From contig CAYIBK010000027.1 of assembly GCA_964361645.1 (NCBI GenBank), positions 1-13,527 of the forward strand: a stretch of 13,527 nt of DNA. Reading direction: 5' to 3'. Origin of the DNA: 2-01-FULL-39-33 sp964361645. GTDB taxonomy: Bacteria > Patescibacteriota > Patescibacteriia > 2-01-FULL-39-33. The translations under genes were made by a program, and so were the position numbers. The first letter of the stretch is position 1. Every line of letters begins with the position of its first letter. The notes beneath the pieces are model-generated. The model was given only the letters and a program-made list of their open reading frames with translations. It had not been told where the DNA came from and searched no databases. Of this stretch, positions 1 through 5,903 are shown piece by piece.

Positions 1-54
1 ATATAGGCATCTAACTCAAAGACATAACAGTTCTTTTAAAGAAAGGAGAAAATT

Positions 55-243
55 ATGTTTCCCGTTTCAGATCATTTTTGGCAATGTGATGATTGTCATC
101 ATGAATTTTCTACTTGTCAGAAAGGGTTACCTCTGAGTTTACAGACTATACTACAATGTCCTGAGTGTAGCAGTCAAAAAATTAGAGGTGGCCTCATAGT
201 ACACGGCGGTCCATTTGATGATGAATCAAATATACATTTTTAA
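55..243 (+). CDS. Small zinc-ribbon protein, function unknown (62 aa)
   Basis: The visible motif is a four-cysteine zinc knuckle pair: C11-x2-C14 and C35-x2-C38, with an extra C21 and two histidines at 15-16. This is the layout of a short zinc ribbon. Such small ribbons often bind nucleic acid or protein partners, but nothing here fixes a role. There is no signal peptide or membrane segment, so it is probably cytoplasmic. The start is supported by a strong Shine-Dalgarno (AAGGAG at 43-48) seven bases before the ATG. The next gene follows after 24 bp, so the two are probably co-transcribed from a promoter at or before the window edge. The stop is TAA. I do not recognise the family. Confidence 0.72.
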   Translation: MFPVSDHFWQCDDCHHEFSTCQKGLPLSLQTILQCPECSSQKIRGGLIVHGGPFDDESNIHF

Positions 244-267
244 CCCCAATCAAAAAGGAAACAAGAA

Positions 268-558
268 ATGAAAGCTAAGATTGTGAGTCAATTAGTTTAT
301 AGTAGTCAATTGCATCAGCTTCATAGTATGGGATATCAGATAAAAAGACTAGTTATTGAAGAGGAGAATAATTTAATGATTACTCGAGATGACGGTCAAA
401 TATTTGTTCGCCAGGAGTTCAAAATTGATAATAGCTGTAAGATTTTGGGCGAGGTTGAAGTATCTGATGAGTTAGTTCAAAAAGCATTAGCTTTTATTAA
501 AACTAGAGAAGAATTAAATATCAACTGCGATGTTGAGCTTAAGACTTTAATTGGTTAA
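268..558 (+). CDS. Hypothetical protein (96 aa)
   Basis: I do not recognise this small soluble protein. It is mixed charged and hydrophobic with no signal peptide or membrane segment. The central part (about residues 26-65) alternates in a beta-strand-like way, and the C-terminal third (about 66-90) looks helical and Glu/Lys rich. Only two cysteines are present, so it is not a zinc protein like its neighbour. A purine-rich AAAGGAAA site lies about eight bases before the ATG. It follows the zinc-ribbon gene closely and is followed by an intrinsic terminator about 20 bp after its TAA stop, so the pair looks like the end of one transcription unit. Confidence 0.65.
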   Translation: MKAKIVSQLVYSSQLHQLHSMGYQIKRLVIEEENNLMITRDDGQIFVRQEFKIDNSCKILGEVEVSDELVQKALAFIKTREELNINCDVELKTLIG

Positions 559-577
559 GGTATATCAATAAAGTAAC

Positions 578-606
578 AAGGGGATTAAAAAATCCCTTTT
601 TATTTT
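578..606 (+). terminator. Intrinsic terminator after the 96-aa gene
   Basis: GGGATT (581-586) pairs with AATCCC (591-596) around an AAAA loop. The stem extends outward by a G-T and two A-T pairs and is followed by a T-rich run (597-608). It closes the first two-gene unit. Confidence 0.75.
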
Positions 607-608
607 TC

Positions 609-637
609 TTGAAATTTTAGCTATTTTTTAGTATAAT
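609..637 (+). promoter_or_regulatory. Promoter of the DedA gene
   Basis: TTGAAA (609-614) and TATAAT (632-637) are separated by exactly 17 bp. This gives a perfect -10 box and a 5/6 -35 box, with an expected start near 644, about 44 bases upstream of the DedA ATG. It starts within the T-run of the preceding terminator. Confidence 0.72.
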
Positions 638-687
638 TTATTAAATTATTGGTTTTATTAATCCTATTTATATAATAATTTTAAATT

Positions 688-1335
688 ATGATATTTCAAC
701 TTTTTGAAGTGATAATGCACATTGATAAGTATTTGCAGATACTTGTTAATCAATATTCAGTTGCTACTTATATTATTTTATTTTTGATTATATTTTTTGA
801 AACTGGCATTGTCTTAGCTCCGTTTTTACCAGGTGACAGCTTATTGTTTGCTGCTGGCGCTTTGGCAGCTACAGGTTCTTTTAATGTTGTCTTTCTTTTT
901 TTAATTATTACTCTAGCTTCAATAATAGGGGATACTGTAAATTATCATATTGGCAAATTTGTCGGTCCCAAAATATTTACTAAAGAATCTTCTCTATTTT
1001 TCCGGCGAGATTATTTAATACGGGCTCAGGAATTTTATGAAAAAAACGGTAAAAAAACCATAATCCTGGCTCGTTTCATTCCTATCATCAGAACTTTTGC
1101 TCCTTTTGTGGCTGGCATTGGCACTATGTCTTATTTCGTTTTCTTGATGTATAACATAATCGGTGCTGTTTTATGGAGTGCTTTGTTTATTTTCGGCGGT
1201 TTTCTATTTGGCAATATTTCATGGATTAGAGAACGCTTTGGCTTGTTTATTATTATAGTTATTGTTATATCCTTAACACCGTTGATAAAAGAAATAATAG
1301 CTATGGTTATAGCCAAAAGAAAGAATAGTAATTAG
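688..1335 (+). CDS. DedA family (VTT domain) membrane protein
   Basis: This is an integral membrane protein of the DedA/VTT family. Family members are implicated in flipping or recycling lipid carriers and in envelope and proton-motive-force homeostasis; the substrate here is unknown. Landmarks are the ETG...PFLPGDSLLF segment (residues 38-54), with the acidic E38 and D50 of the re-entrant region, and the basic ILARFIPIIRTFAPFVAG segment around 127-144. Hydrophobic segments lie near 25-45, 60-85, 145-175 and 185-205. At 215 aa it has the usual family length. The first ATG is preferred over the ATG at 715 because the extra ten residues match the amphipathic N-terminus seen in E. coli DedA proteins. 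No clear Shine-Dalgarno is visible. The TAG stop is followed 35 bp later by the peptidase gene. Confidence 0.93.
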   Translation: MIFQLFEVIMHIDKYLQILVNQYSVATYIILFLIIFFETGIVLAPFLPGDSLLFAAGALAATGSFNVVFLFLIITLASIIGDTVNYHIGKFVGPKIFTKESSLFFRRDYLIRAQEFYEKNGKKTIILARFIPIIRTFAPFVAGIGTMSYFVFLMYNIIGAVLWSALFIFGGFLFGNISWIRERFGLFIIIVIVISLTPLIKEIIAMVIAKRKNSN

Positions 1336-1370
1336 TGAGTTTAGATTTATTAAAATAATTTAATTATTTT

Positions 1371-1913
1371 ATGATTACTTCTAGAATGTTAAATTTTCCT
1401 CTACTTCGACAGACTTATGAATATGACTGCGGGGCTAAAGCACTTCATTCCGTTTTGATTTATTATAATATTGATGTTTCTGAAGCAGAAGTTATCAAGG
1501 TGACTAAAACTAATTTCCAAGGCACTTCGGCTGAGGGTATTGTTAAGGCGGCCAAGCATTTTGGCCTTAAACCATCAGAAGAGATATTGGATATAAATAA
1601 ATTGAAAAAATACATTAAGAAAAGAATACCGGTAATCGTTTTAATTCAAGCTTGGCCTAAGAGAAAAATAATTAATTGGCGCCATCATTGGAGTGATGGC
1701 CATTATATTGTGGCCATTGGTTATGATAGGAAAAAAATTTATTTTGCTGATCCCTATTCTATTTTAGTAACCTATCTAACTTATGATGAATTAAAAGAAC
1801 GTTGGCATGATATTGATAGCTCTGTTAATAAGAAATACTATAATTTGGGCATACCAATTTTGGGCAATGGCAAGGCATATCGCAATCCCAAACAGATAAT
1901 TCATTTGGATTAA
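1371..1913 (+). CDS. C39-like cysteine peptidase (180 aa)
   Basis: This is a papain-like peptidase of the C39 family (bacteriocin leader-processing type). The oxyanion glutamine is Q14 and the nucleophile is C20, in QTYEYDCGAKAL. The catalytic histidine is H111 in SDGHYIVAIGYD and the catalytic aspartate is D127 in FADPYS, so the triad is complete and in family order. The protein is the peptidase domain alone, without the ABC-transporter part to which C39 domains are often fused. It has no signal peptide or clear membrane anchor, so it would act in the cytosol or as a partner of a membrane protein. It follows the DedA gene after 35 bp and may share its transcript. No Shine-Dalgarno is visible. 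The ATG at 1386 is an alternative start. Its substrate is unknown. Confidence 0.85.
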   Translation: MITSRMLNFPLLRQTYEYDCGAKALHSVLIYYNIDVSEAEVIKVTKTNFQGTSAEGIVKAAKHFGLKPSEEILDINKLKKYIKKRIPVIVLIQAWPKRKIINWRHHWSDGHYIVAIGYDRKKIYFADPYSILVTYLTYDELKERWHDIDSSVNKKYYNLGIPILGNGKAYRNPKQIIHLD

Positions 1914-1942
1914 ATAAAAAATATTATTTTATTTATCATACC

Positions 1943-1971
1943 TTGAAAAAATACTAAAAATGTGGTAATGT
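1943..1971 (+). promoter_or_regulatory. Candidate promoter of the tRNA island
   Basis: TTGAAA (1943-1948), a 17-bp spacer and TAATGT (1966-1971) preceded by TGTGG form a plausible promoter. The -10 hexamer is weak (3/6), but the AATGTGGTAA around it recurs exactly in the candidate promoter at 2295-2324, which supports an extended -10 type. It would transcribe the split tRNA fragment and then both tRNAs. Confidence 0.45.
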
Positions 1972-1995
1972 TGGCTGGTAATTGATGAATAATTT

Positions 1996-2056
1996 GGGCC
2001 TGTACCTGCCCGCCATTGTCTGCGACTTCAGGCGCTGGCAGGCGGGGCTCAGTGGT
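1996..2056 (+). pseudogene. 5' tRNA-Ile fragment split by a palindromic insert
   Basis: GGGCCTGTA (1996-2004) and GCTCAGTGGT (2047-2056) are together identical to the first 19 bases of the tRNA-Ile(UAU) gene that starts at 2095. They are separated by 42 bp of unrelated GC-rich palindrome. The preceding bases (AATTT) also match the bases before the real tRNA. After GGT the similarity stops, so no anticodon or T arm is present and it cannot be a functional tRNA. Confidence 0.7.
2005..2046. repeat. 42-bp GC-rich REP-like palindrome
   Basis: The left arm CCTGCCCGCCA (2005-2015) pairs with the right arm TGGCAGGCGGG (2036-2046) with one C-A mismatch and one wobble. An inner stem GTCTG/CAGGC can form within. 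The sequence is much richer in GC than its surroundings and interrupts a tRNA fragment exactly between tRNA positions 9 and 10. Its form is that of a dispersed REP-like or MITE-like palindrome. Only one copy is in this window, so dispersal cannot be judged here. Confidence 0.6.
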
Positions 2057-2094
2057 AATACCAAAAGAATATTTACAAGACTTTTTTAAATTTT

Positions 2095-2167
2095 GGGCCT
2101 GTAGCTCAGTGGTTAGAGCGCTACGCTTATAACGTAGATGTCGGTGGTTCAATTCCACCCAGGCCTA
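2095..2167 (+). tRNA. tRNA-Ile (anticodon UAU)
   Basis: A full cloverleaf is visible. The acceptor GGGCCTG pairs with CAGGCCT with a G-U first pair, and the discriminator is A. The D arm is GCTC/GAGC. The anticodon arm is CTACG/CGTAG around the loop CTTATAA, with anticodon TAT at 2128-2130. The T arm is GGTGG/CCACC with TTCAATT. No CCA is encoded; the gene is followed by CTA, so the end must be added. The anticodon reads AUA as isoleucine directly, whereas most bacteria use a CAU anticodon modified by TilS. The rest of the body looks like a tRNA-Ile(GAU) backbone. Confidence 0.93.
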
Positions 2168-2207
2168 CTATAACAACCATTAACATTTTACAATTAACTA
2201 TTAATAT

Positions 2208-2284
2208 GGACGATTAGCTCAGTTGGTTAGAGCGTCTCGTTGACGTCGAGAAGGTCAGTGGTTCGAATCCACTATCGTCCACCA
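2208..2284 (+). tRNA. tRNA-Val (anticodon GAC)
   Basis: The acceptor GGACGAT pairs perfectly with ATCGTCC, with discriminator A (2281) and an encoded CCA (2282-2284). The D arm is GCTC/GAGC. The anticodon arm is TCTCG/CGAGA around the loop TTGACGT, so U33 is followed by GAC at 2242-2244, which specifies valine. The T arm AGTGG/CCACT carries TTCGAAT. It lies 40 bp after tRNA-Ile and is probably in the same transcript. Confidence 0.95.
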
Positions 2285-2294
2285 CAATTTGTAT

Positions 2295-2324
2295 TTGATA
2301 CAAAGTTCCGTAATGTGGTAAAAT
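2295..2324 (+). promoter_or_regulatory. Candidate promoter of the fibre gene
   Basis: TTGATA (2295-2300), an 18-bp spacer and TAAAAT (2319-2324) preceded by TGTGG make a good promoter. The expected start falls at about 2331, next to the ATG at 2332, so the mRNA would be almost leaderless. The TGTGG extension is shared with the candidate tRNA promoter at 1943-1971. Confidence 0.55.
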
Positions 2325-2331
2325 AAGCTAT

Positions 2332-3254
2332 ATGAAATTTAATCTAAATATGCGGGGGGGGGAATTGGTCATATTCGTTTTTATGTTATTGCAATAGCCG
2401 TAGGGCTAATTTTTAGTGCTGTCGTTGTGGTAGCTTCAACTGTGATAGGCACGAATATTTCTACCGACGGTACCCTCACGGTAACTAGTCTTTCAACTTA
2501 CAATGGCTTCCTCTCAAATGCCTCCTCAACTATTACTACCGGACTCTTCTCGATGAATGGCGGTGCCAGCACTACCGCATTTACCAACTCTGGCTCCACC
2601 TGGCTTACCAGTCTCTCGGCTAGTAGGCTCCTCGCGACAGATGCCAATAAAATGCTCATTTCTACTTCAACAATCAGTGTTAATAATCTTGCTCTCCCCA
2701 AAGGAAACTTCATTGTCGGGGATGATGTAGGGACGGCACAAGCCACCTCTACTATCTCAATTTCTTCGATTGGTGATATTACACCAACAAAAAGACTTAT
2801 ACTTCCAATGGGTGAGATTGATTACTTTAATACAACAGGAACATTAGTACCAATCTCTACTGTGTCTAATGGAAGTACGAATTTAGTAAAAGCAGCCCCG
2901 ACAACAGCTTTGAGCAGTGACATTTTTGAATTTGATAATGGTGGAGCTAATAATGGAAGACTACGGTATACAGGCGCGACGACTAGGATGTTTCATATTG
3001 CTTTTACAATATCTATGGATGGAGATGGATCTGGAACTAACCTGTATGTGTTCGCTATTGCCAAAAATGGAAGTATCGCGAGTGTTTGTAGGGTGATTCA
3101 AAGTATAGCCGTTGCTAATGATACGCAGAGTACGGCTATGCACTGCATGGTTTCTCTCGCTACTAATGAATATTTGGAATTATACGTTGGAAATCTAACT
3201 GATGCTGATGATATTATAGTCAAGACCATTAACCTATTCGCTATGGGATTATAA
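2332..3254 (+). CDS. Membrane-anchored Ser/Thr-rich fibre-like protein, frame broken at a G9 tract
   Basis: The body reads in one frame from 2343 to the TAA at 3252-3254, but that frame has no ATG. The only ATGs, at 2332 and 2350, are in another frame, and the two join only if the run of nine G (2354-2362) gains one base or loses two. Joined at ten G, the protein is about 307 aa. It would have a hydrophobic anchor at residues 15-35, then a low-complexity Ser/Thr/Gly/Asn region (about 37-150). The C-terminal region (about 155-307) resembles the C1q/TNF-like jelly roll of trimeric fibres: strands ending in FAIAKNGS, then a 'SLATNEYLELYVGN' type strand. The product would be exported and stay attached at the cell surface. 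A GTG at 2427 is the only standard start in the body frame, but it would cut the anchor in half. A pseudogene or sequencing error remains possible. Confidence 0.72.
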
Positions 3255-3279
3255 AATTATTTTTTAATATCACAATATT

Positions 3280-3777
3280 ATGCAAAAAGCACCTATTCCT
3301 ATAAATGACAAAGAACGCGTTTGTGCCGTTCAAGGTTTAAAACTTTTGGATACGGCTTCAGAAGAAAGGTTTGATCGTCTCACGAGAGAAGCGATTGAAA
3401 GATTTTCTGTACCAATTTCCACTATTACGCTTGTAGATAAAGATCGCGAGTGGTTTAAGTCTGTGCAAGGTCTTCAAACTAGAGAGGGTCCTAGGGACAT
3501 CTCTTTTTGCGGTCACGCTTTAATGTCCAAAGTTCTCTTGATTATAGAGGACACCTTAGCCGATTCTCGTTTTGCTGATAATCCCATGGTTAAGGGTGAG
3601 CCATTTATCAGATTTTATGCCGGAAAATCTTTATATGACCATGATAGCAATTTACCCGTGGGAGTTTTCTGTATAAAAGATCATAAGCCGAGAGAAATGA
3701 GTTTGATTGACATGGATGATTTTCTTAATTTAGCTAATCGTGCAGAAGAAGAAATAAATAAGAAAGTAGAGAAATAA
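3280..3777 (+). CDS. Stand-alone GAF domain protein (165 aa)
   Basis: The sequence follows the common cytosolic GAF pattern from end to end. An N-terminal helix with LKLLDTASEERFDRLT (about 21-36) is followed by VPISTITLVDKDREWFKSVQGL (about 44-65), the SFCGHALMSK segment (about 75-84), then FYAGKSL and LPVGVFCIKDHKPREMS near 112-140. GAF domains bind small ligands or chromophores and usually sit in front of kinase or GGDEF output domains. Here no output domain follows, so it would signal through a partner or act alone. No signal peptide is present. It begins 25 bp after the fibre gene with no own promoter or Shine-Dalgarno visible, so it is probably co-transcribed. The ligand is unknown. Confidence 0.88.
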   Translation: MQKAPIPINDKERVCAVQGLKLLDTASEERFDRLTREAIERFSVPISTITLVDKDREWFKSVQGLQTREGPRDISFCGHALMSKVLLIIEDTLADSRFADNPMVKGEPFIRFYAGKSLYDHDSNLPVGVFCIKDHKPREMSLIDMDDFLNLANRAEEEINKKVEK

Positions 3778-3801
3778 ATTCTTAATTAATCATTCAAGAA
3801 A

Positions 3802-3830
3802 AAAACCGCATACTTTGCGGTTTTGTTTTT
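3802..3830. terminator. Bidirectional intrinsic terminator
   Basis: AAAACCGCA (3802-3810) and TGCGGTTTT (3816-3824) form a nine-pair stem with a TACTT loop. On the + strand it is followed by GTTTTTTT and ends the GAF unit. On the - strand the stem is followed by a T-run and ends deoC, whose TAA is at 3831-3833. On the - strand a second weak stem (TTCTT/AAGAA, + positions 3780-3800) follows the T-run. Confidence 0.85.
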
Positions 3831-4538
3831 TTATAATGATTGTAATTGTCTTTCTTCTTCGACAATTGCCACTCCAGCCGAACAACCCAAGCGACTAGCT
3901 CCAGCTTCAATCATCGCTAAAGCAGTTTTTAAATCTTTAATACCACCAGAAGCTTTCACCCCCATAACTTCTCCTTCTGTTCGTCTCATTAACTTCACAT
4001 CTTTGATGGTAGTTTCGTCCACTATTCGTCTCATTAATTTCACATCTTCAATTGTCGCTCCGCCGGTAGAAAAGCCGGTTGAGGTTTTAACAAAATTAGC
4101 GCCATATTTTTTAGCAAAACGGCAGGCCACTTCTTTCTCTGAGTCAGTCAAAAGACATGTTTCAATAATAACTTTTAAAATAACTCCGGGAATAGCTCGA
4201 CGTACAATGGCAATATCGTCTTCTACTCTAGCCGGCAAACCTGATTTTAAGGCGCCAATATTTATGACCATATCTATTTCTGAAGCGCCACGGCTAACTG
4301 CTTCAATGGCTTCATAAGCTTTTACTTCCGGCAGATTAGCTCCTAAAGGAAAGCCGATAACGGTGCAAATCTTGATTGGAGTTTTGTCCAAAAATGTCCG
4401 GCAATGACTTACCCAATAGGGGTTAACACAAACCGAAGCAAATCCATATTCTTGGGCTTCTTCACATAAATGCTTGATTTGATAAGTAGTGGCGTCTGGT
4501 TTAAGCAAAGTGTGATCAATGTAAGGTGCGATGTTCAC
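3831..4538 (-). CDS. deoC: Deoxyribose-phosphate aldolase with an internal 15-aa duplication
   Basis: DeoC cleaves 2-deoxyribose 5-phosphate to glyceraldehyde 3-phosphate and acetaldehyde, linking deoxynucleoside breakdown to glycolysis in the cytosol. The TIM-barrel motifs are present: IDHTLLKPDAT at the N-terminus, D89 in SEIDMV, the Schiff-base lysine K151 in FVKTSTGFSTGG and K195 in GVKASGGI. Between the two lysines, TIEDVKLMRR (162-171) is repeated as TIKDVKLMRR (177-186), a 15-residue tandem duplication. This lengthens the usual 29-residue lysine spacing to 44 and the protein to 235 aa. The start is GTG, chosen because GGAG lies seven bases upstream and the N-terminus then fits the family. 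It lies 34 bp after the DHH gene, so the two are probably co-transcribed. Confidence 0.95.
   Translation of the reverse strand: MNIAPYIDHTLLKPDATTYQIKHLCEEAQEYGFASVCVNPYWVSHCRTFLDKTPIKICTVIGFPLGANLPEVKAYEAIEAVSRGASEIDMVINIGALKSGLPARVEDDIAIVRRAIPGVILKVIIETCLLTDSEKEVACRFAKKYGANFVKTSTGFSTGGATIEDVKLMRRIVDETTIKDVKLMRRTEGEVMGVKASGGIKDLKTALAMIEAGASRLGCSAGVAIVEEERQLQSL
3980..4062. repeat. 45-bp-period tandem duplication inside deoC
   Basis: The 13-mer TTCGTCTCATTAA starts at 3980 and again at 4025. The two copies stay recognisably similar for about 38 bases with roughly seven mismatches, mostly transitions. The period of 45 bp is in frame and adds 15 residues to the protein. The divergence argues against a simple assembly artefact. 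Confidence 0.85.
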
Positions 4539-4572
4539 TGTCTTTCTCCTTATGGTTTTTTGACAGTAAAAT

Positions 4573-5706
4573 TTATTTTAATTTCTCTTTGATTTCCTCA
4601 ATGACTATCCTCTCGGCTTCAGCTAGAGTCATACCGTTTAGATTGAATTTTGATATTTCAGCGTTGCCACTGGGATTAAATTTTCTACATATCAATAAGG
4701 AATCAATATTTTTGGTGGCATAAACCACACATTCTATATCACCAGCCTCTCTTCTTTCATAAATTAAAACTATAACTTCAGTTTTAGGCATAGAAATTAT
4801 TAGTTCATCAATCACATCAATTATCTCACTGGAAGAGGTAGAGGTTTCCAAAAAATCTTGGCTGGAAATAACCGACCAAACCAGTTTATCATTTAAATCA
4901 TTATTTAATCTTGATAAGACTCGTCCCCAAAGCTTTAAGGTTGATAAAAATCTAGTCTGATAGAGATTTTGAATAATTTGTTCTCTTCTCGCTCCTTTAG
5001 TTATTAAGAGACTAGCCGAATTTAAAGTTTTAGGGGAAACATTTAAAGTCTTAAAATTTTTGGTACTAGTAATAATGCCGCATAAAAGATAAGTTGCCAT
5101 ATCATCATCAATCAGATTCTCATCAAAGTTCTTAATCAAGCCATAAATTATTTCTGCTGTGGAAGAGCTGGTTAAATCCACCAAGTTAATATCACCAAAA
5201 TACTCGTTCTTATTGGAATTGTCAATATTTATTTTAGGGGTAGAATAAAAAAATTCACTATGATTATCATAAACTTCTCCTAATGATTCTAAATCAGGCG
5301 AATTAACTATAAATATCAAATCATATGAATAATTGGCGATTTTAGCTGAAACATCAACTGGTTTAAACTGTCCATTTTTAGGAGAGATATAAATATTCAA
5401 TTTATCACTTTCATTATCGTAATAAAATTCACCCACTTTAGTTTTGGAAGTATCAATACTAATAACGAATTTTTGTAAATTCTCTATCTTATCATTTATT
5501 TCTGTGGCGCCTAAAAAAGAAACATTAGCCGATGGTTTGAAATTTTGGCAAACCACCTCAACTTTTTTATCTATTTTTTTTAATACTTTAGACAAAGCTA
5601 AGGCGCTAGAGAGGGAATCTCCAGTCCAATCTTTTTTGAAGACAATTAAAATTGATCGGCTTTTTTTAACTAGTTCAAAGATTTGTTGTGTTTCGGTTAA
5701 AGCCAT
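4573..5706 (-). CDS. DHH-family (NrnA/RecJ-like) protein with degenerate active site
   Basis: The fold pattern is that of DHH phosphoesterases, which use two metals to cleave phosphodiesters such as nano-RNA or pAp. The first motif, usually H-x-N-P-D-G-D, is KKDWTGDS (24-31), keeping only D30. The strand motif that normally carries the next Asp is IFIVNSPDLESLG (131-143), with N135 at that site. The DHH itself is IDNSNKNEYFG (161-171), and the following STAEIIYGL (182-190) is typical. A DHHA1-like C-terminal region follows after about residue 245, but its glycine-rich signature is replaced by NPSGNAE near 345-351. An extra segment (about 76-120) sits between the first two motifs. Catalysis is therefore doubtful. 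At 377 aa it is somewhat longer than NrnA. It opens the unit that continues into deoC. Confidence 0.78.
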   Translation of the reverse strand: MALTETQQIFELVKKSRSILIVFKKDWTGDSLSSALALSKVLKKIDKKVEVVCQNFKPSANVSFLGATEINDKIENLQKFVISIDTSKTKVGEFYYDNESDKLNIYISPKNGQFKPVDVSAKIANYSYDLIFIVNSPDLESLGEVYDNHSEFFYSTPKINIDNSNKNEYFGDINLVDLTSSSTAEIIYGLIKNFDENLIDDDMATYLLCGIITSTKNFKTLNVSPKTLNSASLLITKGARREQIIQNLYQTRFLSTLKLWGRVLSRLNNDLNDKLVWSVISSQDFLETSTSSSEIIDVIDELIISMPKTEVIVLIYERREAGDIECVVYATKNIDSLLICRKFNPSGNAEISKFNLNGMTLAEAERIVIEEIKEKLK

Positions 5707-5749
5707 TTTACCCTAAAATTATTAAAATTATATTATAGCTCAATGGTTT

Positions 5750-5778
5750 ATCTTAGCGAAATTATATTCACTTGTCAA
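5750..5778 (-). promoter_or_regulatory. Promoter of the DHH-deoC unit
   Basis: On the - strand TTGACA (5773-5778) is followed after exactly 17 bp by TAAGAT (5750-5755). The -35 is perfect and the -10 is 4/6. The expected start is about 35-40 bases upstream of the DHH start codon. Confidence 0.75.
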
Positions 5779-5830
5779 TGAGTAATTAATCCCAATTTAG
5801 TTAAAAATTACTTATGACATTAGCCGTGTT

Positions 5831-5856
5831 TTTTGTCAACTTCTTTTGTCAACTTC
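5831..5856. repeat. Two perfect tandem copies of a 13-mer carrying TTGACA
   Basis: TTTTGTCAACTTC occurs at 5831-5843 and again at 5844-5856. On the - strand each copy contains TTGACA. The inner one lies 17 bp from CATAAG (5811-5816), a weak possible second promoter for the DHH gene. The repeat could instead be an operator-like site. Confidence 0.6.
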
Positions 5857-5863
5857 ATATAAT

Positions 5864-5893
5864 AAAAAACCTCGATACCAGTTGGTATCGAGG
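5864..5893 (-). terminator. Terminator of the NAD operon
   Basis: On the - strand CCTCGATACC (5884-5893) pairs with GGTATCGAGG (5870-5879) in a ten-pair perfect stem with a four-base loop. Six T follow directly (5864-5869). It lies 10 bp after the nadE TAA. Confidence 0.9.
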
Positions 5894-5903
5894 TGTATTT
5901 GGT

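Noticed and set aside
1912..1934. AT-only inverted repeat after the C39 gene (AAATAAAA/TTTTATTT)
   Set aside because: It has no G-C pair and no distinct T-run beyond the stem, so I could not call it a terminator with confidence.
1910..2158. Open frame of 82 aa on the - strand
   Set aside because: It covers the tRNA-Ile gene, the palindrome and the tRNA fragment in antisense and has no protein-like features.
2332..2394. Short 21-residue peptide from ATG 2332 ending at TAG as a separate gene
   Set aside because: Its frame ends soon after the G run, while the other frame continues a hydrophobic anchor and the fibre body, so a frame break in one gene explains it better.
3823..4317. 164-aa open frame on the + strand
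   Set aside because: It is the antisense of deoC, which has catalytic motifs along its full length.
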